Shown here piece after piece: positions 13,220 to 22,256 of a stretch of DNA of 64,000 bases. The first letter of the stretch is position 1. Each line of letters opens with the position of its first letter. The notes beneath the pieces are model-generated. The model saw only the letters and a list, made by a program, of their open reading frames with translations. It searched no databases and was not told the DNA's origin. A program made the translations under genes and the position numbers. The stretch comes from Pseudomonas sp. PH1b (GTDB taxonomy: Bacteria; Pseudomonadota; Gammaproteobacteria; Pseudomonadales; Pseudomonadaceae): assembly GCF_000633395.1 (NCBI RefSeq), contig NZ_AYMU01000005.1:248001-312000 (forward strand), given 5' to 3'.

Positions 13220-13670
13220 GGGTTTCAGTCAGGCCGGTTGTTCGGCCCGGCCAGGCCATGATCAGTTCGGCCTGGCCGGTATCGGGGTCGATGCCGTTGT
13301 CGATCACCTGGAAACCCTGCTGGCGGTAAAAGCCGATGCTCGGCAGGTTGGCGGCATACACCGCCAGTTCCAGGCGTGAGCGGCGCTCGCGGGCATCGGC
13401 CAAAAGCTGCGCGCCCAAGCCCTGGCCCTGGTGCTGCACGCCGACGAAAATCGCTGCCAGTCGATCCTCATGCAGGCAGTAAAAACCCAGGAGCTGGCCG
13501 TCGCGTTCGGCCACTCGGGTCTGGGCATTGGGAATGTAGAGGTTGCGCATGTCCTCGACCTTGCTGCGCCAGAAGTCGGGGTCGACAAAGTGGTGGGCCT
13601 GGATTGAAGCGTCCAGCCAGAGTGCCAGCAACGCTTCCAGATCGCGGCTTTGATAGTCCCTGATCTGCAT
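13191..13670 (-). CDS. GNAT-family N-acetyltransferase
   Basis: The protein has about 159 residues starting MQIRDYQSRDLEALLALWLD. The acetyl-CoA binding motif is visible as AAIFVGVQHQGQGLGAQLL (Q/RxxGxG/A loop), followed by LAVYAANLPSIGFYRQQGF, the usual beta-5/alpha-4 region. It looks like the YjaB/PhnO class of small acetyltransferases with unknown substrate. A longer reading frame exists upstream, but the domain starts at ATG 13670. It is convergent with, and overlaps, the lipoprotein gene. Confidence 0.85.
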   Translation of the reverse strand: MQIRDYQSRDLEALLALWLDASIQAHHFVDPDFWRSKVEDMRNLYIPNAQTRVAERDGQLLGFYCLHEDRLAAIFVGVQHQGQGLGAQLLADARERRSRLELAVYAANLPSIGFYRQQGFQVIDNGIDPDTGQAELIMAWPGRTTGLTETLSDSGPEPA

Positions 13671-13759
13671 GTTTGGGGGCCTGTCGGATTGAAGTGTGCG
13701 CCGCACGCTACTCAGGTGGCGGCGGTCTGTCCAATTGTTGAGAGCCAAGGAAGTATTCG

Positions 13760-14053
13760 ATGCTGGAAAGCAACCGCACCATCACCCTCTCGGGGGAGCA
13801 GGCACTGCAAGCCCTGGCGGAACTGGAGTTCGTCTTGATCTCGCTGCACAAGATGGGCGCCTATTACATGGATAAACCCGTGGCCGACTACCAGCGCGCC
13901 ACCACTGATTTCATCGATGGCCAGCAGGTCACCCAGCGCCTGGCCCAGGTGCGCAGGATTCTCAGCGAGCCGTTCGACTGCACCCTGGGAGACGACCACA
14001 TGGATGACATCGAACGCCACATGGAGGGTCTCGAACTGTGGCAACCCGAGTAA
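13760..14053 (+). CDS. Conserved small hypothetical protein
   Basis: The 97-residue acidic soluble protein has no signal or membrane segment. It starts at ATG 13760 with AAGGAAG about nine bases upstream. I do not recognise a domain; the sequence is mostly helical by composition. It is followed 40 bp later by another small gene on the same strand. Confidence 0.6.
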   Translation: MLESNRTITLSGEQALQALAELEFVLISLHKMGAYYMDKPVADYQRATTDFIDGQQVTQRLAQVRRILSEPFDCTLGDDHMDDIERHMEGLELWQPE

Positions 14054-14093
14054 CTGCACGGCGGATCGCCAGGGTTTTTTCAAGGAGCCTGCC

Positions 14094-14444
14094 ATGTCGC
14101 GGATAAGCATCGCCGTGGCGACCCCCACCAGCAGCCTGGCGCTAGTGAAGTTTCTCCATCAGCGCCTGGGCCTGTCCCTGAGCGTTGCCCAGAGCCATCT
14201 GCGCCGTGGTGCCGAGGGCTTCTTCTACAGCGCCAAGCTGTTTCACAACGACCATGTGCAACGTGAACAGGAACTGCGGGACATCCTCGCCTTCTTCAAT
14301 GAGGCCCAGGTGCCGCTGCTGATTGTCGAAAGCGACCCCGATGAGCCATGGCACGGGGTTGCGCCCGAACCGTTGCAGGACTGCGCGATGCCCCAGGAGC
14401 ACTTGTTCAATCTGCTCCAGGCCTATGAAGAGGACTATCAATAA
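14094..14444 (+). CDS. Small hypothetical protein (L7/L12-C-terminal-like helix pattern)
   Basis: The 116-residue protein is preceded by AAGGAG six bases before ATG 14094, so it is a convincing gene. The middle part (ALVKFLHQRLGLSLSVAQSH) has a pattern reminiscent of the ribosomal L7/L12 C-terminal domain, which is also used in stand-alone small proteins, but the match is weak. No signal peptide. A decayed gene lies directly downstream. Confidence 0.6.
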   Translation: MSRISIAVATPTSSLALVKFLHQRLGLSLSVAQSHLRRGAEGFFYSAKLFHNDHVQREQELRDILAFFNEAQVPLLIVESDPDEPWHGVAPEPLQDCAMPQEHLFNLLQAYEEDYQ

Positions 14445-14458
14445 CCTCCGAGAGCGGG

Positions 14459-14801
14459 CCTGTGCCGCTTTTCCCGGGGCGGCACCGACAAGGTCGAAGC
14501 CGACCTCTATGCCGAAGCCACCCTGTAGCGCAATGAACAGTTCAGCCTGGCTTCGGCCATCATCACCGGCGCGACCTTTTTCGTGATTCCGTCCATGGCG
14601 AAGAACACCTTCACCCAGGAAACCGTGTTCAAGGACAAGGACGGCAAGGAGCTGGGGCGGATTCGCAAGAGCGAGTCGGTGCGCACCTGGATGCAGTTGC
14701 TGCTGATCGTCGCCATTCCGTTCCAGCAGGACACCCGCGACGTGGTCCAGGAACTGGCCCGCAGCACCCTGGATGAAGCGGTGCAGCGTCAGTTGTTGTA
14801 A
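14459..14801 (+). pseudogene. Remnant of a small conserved Pseudomonas protein gene (N-terminus lost, in-frame stop)
   Basis: One frame reads RFSRGGTDKVEADLYAEATL, then TAG, then continues in the same frame as RNEQFSLASAIITGATFFVI ... DEAVQRQLL to TAA at 14799-14801. Both halves have the codon use of a real gene and join into one plausible protein with a hydrophobic segment (ASAIITGATFFVIPS). The piece before the stop lacks any start or signal sequence. I read it as a truncated gene with a nonsense mutation. The part after the stop has an ATG (14595), but it begins mid-domain. Confidence 0.6.
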
Positions 14802-14832
14802 CCCCCTGCGCAGCACCTTATGGCAGGCATGA

Positions 14833-14870
14833 AAACGCCGCTGGCCCGGGGAGGGCCAGCGGCGTTTTTT
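14833..14870. terminator. Rho-independent terminator
   Basis: AACGCCGCTGGCCC / GGGCCAGCGGCGTT form a perfect 14-bp stem around a short GGGA loop, followed by TTTT on the plus strand and preceded by AAA. It lies between the remnant gene and the YecA-family gene and can serve both directions. Confidence 0.9.
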
Positions 14871-14898
14871 ATCGGTCGGATCCTGCCTTGGCGGGAGC

Positions 14899-15453
14899 TT
14901 AGCGCTGGGTCAGCCAGTAGCCGTGGAGCGCCCGCGCTGCCGGTTCGATGGCCGCGACTTGCTGGCGATGCTGGTCCAGGTCCAGATCGGCCGGCAGTTC
15001 GAAGTTGTCCTGCTCGGCGCAGTCGATGATCGTCTGCAGCCAGGCGGTCTGTGGCGCCGGCATCTGTGGCCAGTTGCCCACCGCCACTCCGCGCAGGTAG
15101 CCAAAGCACCATTCCTCGGCCAGCAGCAGGTTCTGGCCCTGGTGCTCGGTGGTTTCGAAACGTGCGTGGAAGCCTTGGGCATCGCTGGCCAGTTGCTCGG
15201 CCAGGGTGTTGATGTGGCGCACACAGAGATCGATGAACTGCCGGCATTCCTCCGGGGCTTCCCAGTTGGGGTTCTCGCCGCCCCAGATCCCCGGGAACCA
15301 TTCGGCGATGTCGACCTGGGTCGGGCCCGACACCAGTGCGGTGAAGTAGCCGTCCAGCTCGCAGGGGTTGAGTACCGAGTGGTCGTCGCCGTACTTGAGC
15401 AGGGTGTCTTCGAGGGCTTCGAAGTCGGCGGCGTTCAGTGGGGTGTTTTGCAT
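14899..15453 (-). CDS. UPF0149 (YecA/YgfB) family protein
   Basis: The 184-residue acidic protein carries UPF0149 signatures: HSVLNPCELDGYFTALVSGP, EWFPGIWGG and EEWCFGYLRGV. It lacks the C-terminal SEC-C zinc motif found in longer YecA proteins. The molecular role of the family is not established. It is encoded alone on the minus strand, ending near the strong terminator at 14833-14870. Confidence 0.85.
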   Translation of the reverse strand: MQNTPLNAADFEALEDTLLKYGDDHSVLNPCELDGYFTALVSGPTQVDIAEWFPGIWGGENPNWEAPEECRQFIDLCVRHINTLAEQLASDAQGFHARFETTEHQGQNLLLAEEWCFGYLRGVAVGNWPQMPAPQTAWLQTIIDCAEQDNFELPADLDLDQHRQQVAAIEPAARALHGYWLTQR

Positions 15454-15548
15454 GAGAGAGGTCCTGGAAAAAGCAGCGGCAAGTTTCCGGGTTCAGGCGC
15501 CAGGCTGCAAGCCTTGAGCGGCCAGCCTGACGGCTGAGAGCGCAGCAT

Positions 15549-15950
15549 TCAGGTACCGCGCAACAGGTCCTGGGAGTCCAGCAGGCGGTAGGCGATTTCC
15601 GGGCGCTGCTCCATGGCCCGGCGGATGGCGGCCGGGATCGATTGCCGGGTCTTGCGGCACAGCCCGGGCAGCTCGCCCAGGGAGATGGCAATGCCGCGCA
15701 TGCTGCGTACCCCATGGTCACTGGGGTTGATGTCGACGCGGATGCCCAGTTGCTCGTACATCCGCCGTTGCATGTGCTCCAGGTCCGCCAGGTCCTTGAG
15801 GTTTTCCAGGCGTTCGAGCAGGCGCTTTTCCTCCTGGCGCGTCAGATTGAGGATGCGCAGGTCGGCTCCGGGGGTGTCCAGCAACTGCTCGCGCTCGCAG
15901 ATGCAGGCGCCGGGCGGACACGGTTGGCGGATCGCAAGGCTGGGATTCAT
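15549..15950 (-). CDS. Conserved hypothetical protein with N-terminal cysteine cluster
   Basis: The 133-residue protein begins MNPSLAIRQPCPPGACICER, with three cysteines in CPPGACIC that could bind metal or form a disulphide. A charged helical region (LTRQEEKRLLERLENLKDLA, coiled-coil-like) follows, then RAMEQRPEIAYRLLDSQDLL. I do not recognise a named family. It is encoded about 95 bp upstream of the YecA-family gene on the same strand. Confidence 0.6.
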   Translation of the reverse strand: MNPSLAIRQPCPPGACICEREQLLDTPGADLRILNLTRQEEKRLLERLENLKDLADLEHMQRRMYEQLGIRVDINPSDHGVRSMRGIAISLGELPGLCRKTRQSIPAAIRRAMEQRPEIAYRLLDSQDLLRGT

Positions 15951-16086
15951 GGTGAACCATCATAGCGAGCCCGAGGCGGCTGTCAGAGAAAAATGTGCAC
16001 GAGGGCGCATCCATTTCCTAAGCTGGTTCGTAGGATTGTTGTCCCTGCGGTGAAGGGGCGAGCTTATCGGCATGGAGATCCACGAC

Positions 16087-16734
16087 ATGGAATCTTTGCA
16101 GTTCCCACCGCTGGCAAGTGTCAGCGACGATTCACAGCTGTTGCCGCGCCTGCTGGCCGGCGAGCCGCAGGCCTACCGCGAACTGGTCAGGCGACATCAG
16201 GGCGCCATGCGCTCGGTGGCCCTGGCCATCGTCGGGCACTGGCAGGTCGACGACGTGGTCCAGGACGCCTGGCTGGCCATCGTGCGCAACCTCGCCGGCT
16301 TTCAGTGCCGCTCCAGCCTCAAGACCTGGATGCTGGCCATCACCGCCAACGCGGCCAAGTGTCGTTATGTGCAGCATCGCCGTGAGGCGCTGGGCGGCGG
16401 TGAGCGCCCATCCCTTCAAGACGACCTGGGTGCTCGGCGTTTTGCCGTGGTCGACGGCGGCTGGTTGTCGGCGCCGCGGGACTGGCACGAAGACAGCCCG
16501 GAAGCCTTGTTGTGCGAAGAGCAGCTTCGCGGCTGCATGGAGCGCGAACTGGCCAGCCTGCCATTGCTGCAACGTCGGGTCTTGTTGCTCCGCGAGCGTC
16601 AGGGCCTGGAGCTTGAGGTGATTGCCAGGCACCTGGAGATTTCCCTTAGCCATGTGCGGGTGCTATTGCATCGTGCCCGGCTGCAGGTATTTTCCGCCAT
16701 TGAGCGGCACCAGGCGCTAGGCGCGATGGCCTGA
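16087..16734 (+). CDS. ECF-type RNA polymerase sigma factor
   Basis: The protein has about 215 residues. Region 2 is visible as YRELVRRHQGAMRSVALAIV, VDDVVQDAWLAIVRN and SSLKTWMLAITANAAKCR; region 4 as LPLLQRRVLLLRERQGLELE followed by ISLSHVRVLLHRAR. GGAG at 16075-16078 makes ATG 16087 the better start, although an in-frame ATG exists at 16072. No anti-sigma gene is adjacent, and the regulon cannot be deduced. Confidence 0.85.
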   Translation: MESLQFPPLASVSDDSQLLPRLLAGEPQAYRELVRRHQGAMRSVALAIVGHWQVDDVVQDAWLAIVRNLAGFQCRSSLKTWMLAITANAAKCRYVQHRREALGGGERPSLQDDLGARRFAVVDGGWLSAPRDWHEDSPEALLCEEQLRGCMERELASLPLLQRRVLLLRERQGLELEVIARHLEISLSHVRVLLHRARLQVFSAIERHQALGAMA

Positions 16735-16841
16735 AAGATGCGCGCGGCGAAGGCGGGTGCCCGGGGCTGCGTGGCAGGCCGGGCAGGTCAACGACGGGTT
16801 GCAGCGCGCTAACGTCAGGTCGCCGATCCGTCGGCTACCAA

Positions 16842-17150
16842 TCAACGCTTGCAGAGATAGTCCTGGGTCACGGTGGTCTGCAGGCAGTTGAACTGGCCCA
16901 TGGTCTTGCAGATCGACTTCTCGCTGCCCGACTGTTCGGCGTTCTTGTAGCCCCAGACCTTGCAGCGTTCGGTGGCGGTGGCCAGCCCTTGGGCCGCGGT
17001 GCTTTGGCCGTTCTCGAACTGGCCTTGCTCGTAGGACACCTGGACTACGCCGTCGGTCTTGCTGCCGCCGGTGGCTTCCCATTGTTTCGGGGTGGCGCAA
17101 CCGGACAGAACAGCAACGGCGAGCGCCAGGGCAGTGATTGAGAGTTTCAT
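16842..17150 (-). CDS. YecR-like lipoprotein
   Basis: The 102-residue protein has a lipoprotein signal (MKLSITALALAVAVLSGC, Cys18). The YecR-like pattern follows: WEATGGSKTDGVVQVSYEQG, a cysteine before WGY (ERCKVWGYKNAEQ), then paired cysteines to the C-terminus (YLCKR). YecR-like proteins are small outer-membrane lipoproteins of unknown role, in enterobacteria linked to flagellar regulons. No flagellar genes are near here. Confidence 0.8.
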   Translation of the reverse strand: MKLSITALALAVAVLSGCATPKQWEATGGSKTDGVVQVSYEQGQFENGQSTAAQGLATATERCKVWGYKNAEQSGSEKSICKTMGQFNCLQTTVTQDYLCKR

Positions 17151-17435
17151 GATTGAGAAGGTTCCTTGAGTGGGGAAAGGCGTTGCCCATGCCGGGCGCG
17201 GTGCCAGGGGAAAACCCGCGATGCCGGGGTCAAGAGAAGGGGATGGAGGTGTTCATGCGTCGTCCTTGATGTGGTTTTTCAGGCATAGAGATCCCCGACA
17301 CCGCAAAGCTGCGGCATTGGGGAACACTGAGGGGAGTGCGAAGGACTATAACGCTGGCCTGGGCAGCGGTCGATTAGCACAAATGTGCTAATGGCACCCG
17401 GCTCTGGAGCGCCGGACGGGGGCTGGAGCCGGCTA

Positions 17436-17663
17436 TGCATCTGTCAAGGCCCTGACCTCGCACGGGATCGGCCAGGCCAAGCACCAGTTCGAGGCCCCGG
17501 GGCAGATCGAGCGCCTGCATCGCTGTCACGGTGACAAGGCCCCTTGGGTGCTCACGGCGTGGGCCGGCACCTGGCTCTCGGAAGCTTTCAGCGACTGGAC
17601 TCTGGAGCGCTGCGTGACGACGATCCGCTGCCCATTGCTGGTCCTGCATCGCGTAGAAGCGAA
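17436..17663 (+). pseudogene. Fragment of an alpha/beta-hydrolase gene
   Basis: One plus-strand frame reads ALTSHGIGQAKHQFEAPGQI, then ERLHRCHGDKAPWVLTAWAG, then TLERCVTTIRCPLLVLHRVE. This is the cap-to-core stretch of an alpha/beta hydrolase that normally continues into the catalytic aspartate loop (CPLLVLHG.DD). The nucleophile elbow, start codon and C-terminal histidine are missing, and the frame runs on into the antisense of the LysE gene. The piece is therefore a relic of a deleted gene. The rest of 17151-17673 holds no other feature I can support. Confidence 0.6.
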
Positions 17664-17673
17664 GTGGCGGATT

Positions 17674-18294
17674 TCAGCCGCGACGGGCCATCAGCAGCAC
17701 CGAGGCCGCTCCCGACAACAGCACGGCGCAGCCACGGTTGAACAGGCGCTTGCCCCGGGGGTCGGCGAACCAGCGGCGCATGTGCAGGCCCATGTAGGCG
17801 TAGGCGCTGATGGCGATCAGTTCAAGCCCGAGGAACAGCGCCCCCAGCACCAGGAACTGCGCGCCTACCGGTTGCGCCGGGTCGACGAACTGCGGCAGGA
17901 ACGCCGTGAAGATCAGCACCGCCTTGGGGTTGCCTGCCGCCACCAGGAATTCCTGGCGGGCCAGGGCCCACAACCCTGCCTTGGCCGCCGTCGACTCAGA
18001 CTTCGCCTGCGGATTGTCCCGCCACAGTTGATACGCCAGGTAAAACAGATAGGAGGCCCCGAGGATCTTGATCCCGTAGAACAACAACTCCGAGGTTTGC
18101 AACACCACCGCCAGCCCGGCGGAGGTGAGGGCGATCATCCCGGCGAACGCCAACAGGCGACCGACGCCTGCCAGGCACGAGGTGCGGTAGCCGTAGCGGG
18201 TGGAGTTGCTCACGGACAGCAAATTGTTAGGGCCGGGCGCCATGTTCAGAGCGAAGCAGGCCGGTAGGAATAAGGTCAGGGTGGCGAGGTTCAT
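17674..18294 (-). CDS. LysE/RhtB-family amino-acid exporter
   Basis: The 206-residue inner-membrane protein has about six transmembrane helices. LysE signatures are present: FLPACFALNMAPGPNNLLSV near the N-terminus, LGASYLFYLAYQLWR, and FLVAAGNPKAVLIFTAFLPQ. Such proteins export amino acids or homoserine-lactone-type compounds; the substrate is not readable. The start is ATG 18294. Confidence 0.9.
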   Translation of the reverse strand: MNLATLTLFLPACFALNMAPGPNNLLSVSNSTRYGYRTSCLAGVGRLLAFAGMIALTSAGLAVVLQTSELLFYGIKILGASYLFYLAYQLWRDNPQAKSESTAAKAGLWALARQEFLVAAGNPKAVLIFTAFLPQFVDPAQPVGAQFLVLGALFLGLELIAISAYAYMGLHMRRWFADPRGKRLFNRGCAVLLSGAASVLLMARRG

Positions 18295-18598
18295 GGGGCT
18301 CCGGCGGGCGGTGGCAGGTCAGGTCTTGAGAATAAGAGATGAAGGGGCGGTTGAACAATTTTAGGTGATGGATGCGCAGCTTGAATCTCTGGTGCAGAGT
18401 GGCCGCTTCGATCCGAAGCAGGCACCAAGGATTGCATGCGGGGATAGTTTTCTGATGCTTTTGTGCGCCGTATAGTGGCAATGATTTTTTTTCGGTCAAA
18501 GGAATGGCTATGAACCCGCTCAATGGCCTCTCCATTGTTGCAATTGGCAACCTTGGCATCGTAAGTGTCATTTCGTATTGCACGAAAAGGAGAATGCC
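18295..18598. other. Intergenic region with a possible 36-codon leader ORF
   Basis: The GC drops compared with the left side. One small ORF, ATG 18504 to TGA 18612-18614 (MAMNPLNGLSIVAIGNLGIV start), has AAAGGA just upstream and overlaps the start of the hydrolase gene. It may be a leader peptide or a chance frame. Otherwise I see only promoter-like AT-rich sequence around 18480. Confidence 0.3.
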
Positions 18599-19498
18599 AT
18601 GCATGCAGGAATGATCCTTGCCGGAGTTGTCACCACGCTGGTGCTGCTGTCTGCATCGCCGATCCAGGCTGCGCCTCTGCCCACAGGCACTGTCAAGCAG
18701 GGTGGTATCTCGGTTCTGGTACAAGGCTCGGGAACAGATATTATCTTGATTCCAGGATTTGCGTCGTCCTACGAAGTATGGGCTGATTTGGCCTCCAGAT
18801 TACGGCAGAGCCACCGTCTCCATCTCGTACAGGTAGCTGGTTTTGCTGGCTCACCTGCTGTAACCAATACAGACGGTCGAGTAATCGCGCCGACGGTCGA
18901 AGCTGTCTCTGAATACATCCGCAGCCAGCGCATCGAGGCGCCTGTCATCATCGGTCATTCGTTGGGTGGTGAGGTGGCGCTGATGTTAGGTGCTCGTCAT
19001 CCCGATCAAGTGGGACGCCTGATGATTGTCGATGCGATGCCCTTTTATACGTTGCTGTTTGACCCCTCCGCGACCAGTGAAACGGCGGCGCCGCATGCTG
19101 CTGCGATGCGCGATGCAATGTTAGCGGCAACGCCTGAGCAGGTGGACGCCATGCAGCAGGCCTCCATCGCCCGTCTCGCCAAAACCGAAGCGGCCAGACC
19201 AAGCCTGGTCGCAGCGGGGATAAACTCGGACCGAAAGACTATGGCCGATGCGATGTATGAACTGATGGTTACCGACCTCCGGCCTGAGCTTGGACGCATC
19301 AAGGTGCCGGTCGAAGTCGTCTATGCCTACGACCTGCATTACGGCGTAGAGGCATCCCAGATTGATGCAATGTTCCGTAACGCCTATGCCTCGACCCCAA
19401 ACATCAGCTTCAGGCGCATTGACGGCAGTTTTCACTTCATCATGCTTGATCAGCCAGAGCTGTTTGCCGGTGCTGTCATCAAGTATCTGAACCCCTGA
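18599..19498 (+). CDS. Exported alpha/beta-hydrolase
   Basis: The 299-residue protein has a signal peptide (MHAGMILAGVVTTLVLLSAS, cleavage near IQA). Alpha/beta-hydrolase motifs are IILIPGFASSYEVW (oxyanion region), VIIGHSLGGEVALMLG (nucleophile serine in GHSLGG), YDLHYG (acid loop) and GSFHFIMLDQP (catalytic histidine). AAAAGGAG lies seven bases before ATG 18599. Codon use is less GC-biased than the neighbours to the left. The substrate is unknown. Confidence 0.85.
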   Translation: MHAGMILAGVVTTLVLLSASPIQAAPLPTGTVKQGGISVLVQGSGTDIILIPGFASSYEVWADLASRLRQSHRLHLVQVAGFAGSPAVTNTDGRVIAPTVEAVSEYIRSQRIEAPVIIGHSLGGEVALMLGARHPDQVGRLMIVDAMPFYTLLFDPSATSETAAPHAAAMRDAMLAATPEQVDAMQQASIARLAKTEAARPSLVAAGINSDRKTMADAMYELMVTDLRPELGRIKVPVEVVYAYDLHYGVEASQIDAMFRNAYASTPNISFRRIDGSFHFIMLDQPELFAGAVIKYLNP

Positions 19499-19664
19499 GC
19501 GGTGGCTGGGTGGCTAGAGTGATGAATCACCGTTGAAGGGCACAGGCCTCGTCGCTGTGTTTGCAGGTCACCGACCGTCCGTTTTTGGCCGACTGTTGTC
19601 GCTCACGAATGACAGGTATGGGTCGATTGCCACCGTCAGCCAATGACGGCCTCTGACCCCGTAC

Positions 19665-22211
19665 CTATGCGCCATGGGTAGGACCAGCCCACTGCCCGAC
19701 GAAGTCGTCAATTCTCCGTTCAATGTCACTCTCAACGGTCCGCAGCCGCAGAATAGGAATGCCACTTCTAGCCAAAATCTCATTTTTCATGGCGTCCCGA
19801 GCTGCCTGCACGGGGCGGTCGTGGTACCCGCCATCGACCTCGATCACCCCTATCGGTTTCTTGCCCACTTTGAAATAGATCACGAAATCGCAACTGGCGC
19901 GCCTCATGAACGCCCGCTGGGGCTCCGTCCAGTCGAGACTGCCCGGCGATGCAAGCTTATCCAGCTGGATCTGTGTGTGGTATTTCAATGCCTGGCACGC
20001 CGGGGCTGACAGCGCTTCGCGTAGCAACTGTGCCACGATCTGCTCGGACTTGTAGCGTGAATCCTCGGGCCGCAGGCGGGCGTCCAAACGTACCAGAGAC
20101 TGGTCGAACTCGCGGTAGAGCAAATCGAATGCCGACACCACCGGCGCGCGTACGACCTGTTCGTCCTGCGCGTAATAGCTGATGTAGCGGATCAGCGCGG
20201 CGATGTGGCCATTGTTGTCAGTGAACACCTCGTCGCCGGTCACCAGAGTGAAGCGATGCTTGGCCCGCGAAACTGCCACGTTGATCATGCGTGGGTCGTC
20301 GGCGAAATCCAGGCGTGTTTGCGCCTGGTTGTAGCGCTTCTTGTCCAGTACGGTGGAGAAGACGATCTCGTCGCATTCGCGCCCCTGAAACTTGTGCACG
20401 GTGTCCTTGATGAAATCCGTCGGCAAGTGCGTGTCGCAAAGGTTGACTTGCGCCCGGAACGGGGCGATGTAACCGCGGCCTTCGCTGTCCATTCCGACGG
20501 GCTGCCCTTCGTCCTCCAGCACCTTCAGCAGGGAGTCCAATTCCCGAAGGTTGGTGTTCTTCCTGGCGTGGTTGCCCTTGGCTGTCACCACTAGGCGCAG
20601 GGGGGCTTCGCCCTTGTCCTCGGTCATCGGCACCAGTGCGTTGTCGTAGAACTGCTGGTTGCAGAACTGAATGATCCTGGGGTGGCAGCGGTAATGCTCT
20701 TTCAGCAGAGTTCTGGGCAGCGTGTCCTGGAACACGGCAATGCACGAATCCAGCAGGCTGTAGTGCTCGCAATCGTAGGCCTCGGCGGGCGCTTGAAGCC
20801 CCAGTACCACAGGGATATGCGGCAACTGGCGGTTGTCTCCAACGACAATCAGGTTCTTGGCGCAGCCCAGTGGCAGGATGCCCGGCACGATATCCTGCAA
20901 AGAGGCTTCATCGATGATCACGTAGTCGAGGACCGCTCCCGGCGCGATCGAATTGACGATGGAGTGCGTGCCGCTGCCCAGGATAGGGAAGCGCTGCACG
21001 AAGGCATCGAAATGCCGGCAGTAAGTTTTGACATCAAAGCTGTCCGACGGCGGTACCTGAAGTTGCAGATGCTGTTTCAGATGGTGCATCGATGCTGTTG
21101 TCAGTTCTTTCAGCAGGGCCGTGAAATTCGCGTGTGCCAACGATTCACGGCACGCCCGCAGCTCCGCTTCCTTGTCCCGTAGCGATTTGTCGTAGTAGTG
21201 CATCTGCAGTGCATGGAAAACGGCCATGCGCGCCTCGCCCTCGGCGAAGGGTTTGGTACGAAAAATTCTGAATTTGAACAGTAGCTCGATGCGGTCTTTG
21301 AGATGAATGCGCTGCTCGCCGAGGTAAGCCAGGTAGGCCATGAGGTCCGCAGTCTTGCGCGGTGTCAGGCCGTACTTGTCGAGCGGGCCTGTGGCCTGCA
21401 CATCGCTTTCCGCCTGCCACTGCTGCAGGTAGCGCCGCTCAATGATCAACTCGTCCAGCTCGATTTGCAGTTGTGCCGCCCTGTTGTGGTCTTGCAGGTG
21501 CTGCTTCAAGCGGGTCAGCAACGCCTGGATCTCATCCAGGGACGGTGCCTGCTCGGGTGCGCTTGATGGCCACACAGGCAGGTCGGCGAAGAAGGCTTGA
21601 CGTTTGTCTTTATTGCCTAGCTTGGCGACCAAGTGGCCCAGGCCGTATTTCTCCAGCTTTTCGTAGACGTTTTCCACGGCAGCATTGTTGTTGGACAGCA
21701 CCGCTACCGTCTGCCCACGTAACAAAACATTGGCGAGGATGTTGAGGATCGTCTGGGTTTTTCCGGTCCCTGGCGGGCCTTCGATCACGCTAATTTGCGC
21801 ACTGAACGCCCGCTCGACCGCCTGTAGCTGACTCTCGTTAAGTCCGAACGGATAGATGAGCCCCTGACCCGGCGCCAGCGTGCCGTTGCGCCCCGTGCAA
21901 TAGGCTTGCAAGGCAGTGCCAGCGATGGCGGGCAGTTTTTCGAGCTGGCGCACCACATTGCTGGCAATTTCACGATCAGTCTTTGACTCAGCGTGATCCT
22001 GTCGTGCATTGGCCACGGTAGTGAAATAGCGGAAGGCCGGCGTTTCCTTCATCGATGTCGGGGCGGTAAAGCCGATACCGTCCATCTTGTAGACATAGGG
22101 CTTTTTGGTGCCTGGGTAGTGCACGACGGCATATCGCTCGCCGTAAATCGTAGCTTTGGCAATGGGCGTGACGATCGAGCTGCCGGGCTTGTGCAGCAAT
22201 ACATGGGTCAA
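19665..22211 (-). CDS. SF1 (Upf1/Dna2-like) helicase with C-terminal DUF2726 nuclease-like domain; 5' end frameshifted
   Basis: This frame codes about 848 residues. Helicase motifs in order: Walker A VIEGPPGTGKTQTILNILAN, Walker B DYVIIDEAS, motif III LIVVGDNRQLPHIP, motif IV region LLKEHYRCHPRIIQF, motif V VHKFQGRECDEIVFSTV and motif VI INVAVSRAKHRFTLVTGD. The C-terminus (CDFVIYFKVGKKPIGVIEVD) is the DUF2726 fold, a probable PD-(D/E)xK nuclease. A TTG is the first start-like codon, but homologous-looking sequence (KKYTRPLINCQVSPTRELTH) continues upstream in this frame to the A7 tract at 22257-22263. There the true N-terminus lies one frame over, so the gene is probably disrupted or relies on slippage. 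Such helicase-nucleases are often carried by defence islands. Confidence 0.8.
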   Translation of the reverse strand: MTHVLLHKPGSSIVTPIAKATIYGERYAVVHYPGTKKPYVYKMDGIGFTAPTSMKETPAFRYFTTVANARQDHAESKTDREIASNVVRQLEKLPAIAGTALQAYCTGRNGTLAPGQGLIYPFGLNESQLQAVERAFSAQISVIEGPPGTGKTQTILNILANVLLRGQTVAVLSNNNAAVENVYEKLEKYGLGHLVAKLGNKDKRQAFFADLPVWPSSAPEQAPSLDEIQALLTRLKQHLQDHNRAAQLQIELDELIIERRYLQQWQAESDVQATGPLDKYGLTPRKTADLMAYLAYLGEQRIHLKDRIELLFKFRIFRTKPFAEGEARMAVFHALQMHYYDKSLRDKEAELRACRESLAHANFTALLKELTTASMHHLKQHLQLQVPPSDSFDVKTYCRHFDAFVQRFPILGSGTHSIVNSIAPGAVLDYVIIDEASLQDIVPGILPLGCAKNLIVVGDNRQLPHIPVVLGLQAPAEAYDCEHYSLLDSCIAVFQDTLPRTLLKEHYRCHPRIIQFCNQQFYDNALVPMTEDKGEAPLRLVVTAKGNHARKNTNLRELDSLLKVLEDEGQPVGMDSEGRGYIAPFRAQVNLCDTHLPTDFIKDTVHKFQGRECDEIVFSTVLDKKRYNQAQTRLDFADDPRMINVAVSRAKHRFTLVTGDEVFTDNNGHIAALIRYISYYAQDEQVVRAPVVSAFDLLYREFDQSLVRLDARLRPEDSRYKSEQIVAQLLREALSAPACQALKYHTQIQLDKLASPGSLDWTEPQRAFMRRASCDFVIYFKVGKKPIGVIEVDGGYHDRPVQAARDAMKNEILARSGIPILRLRTVESDIERRIDDFVGQWAGPTHGA

Positions 22212-22256
22212 CTCGCGGGTGGGCGAAACTTGGCAGTTGATGAGCGGGCGGGTGTA

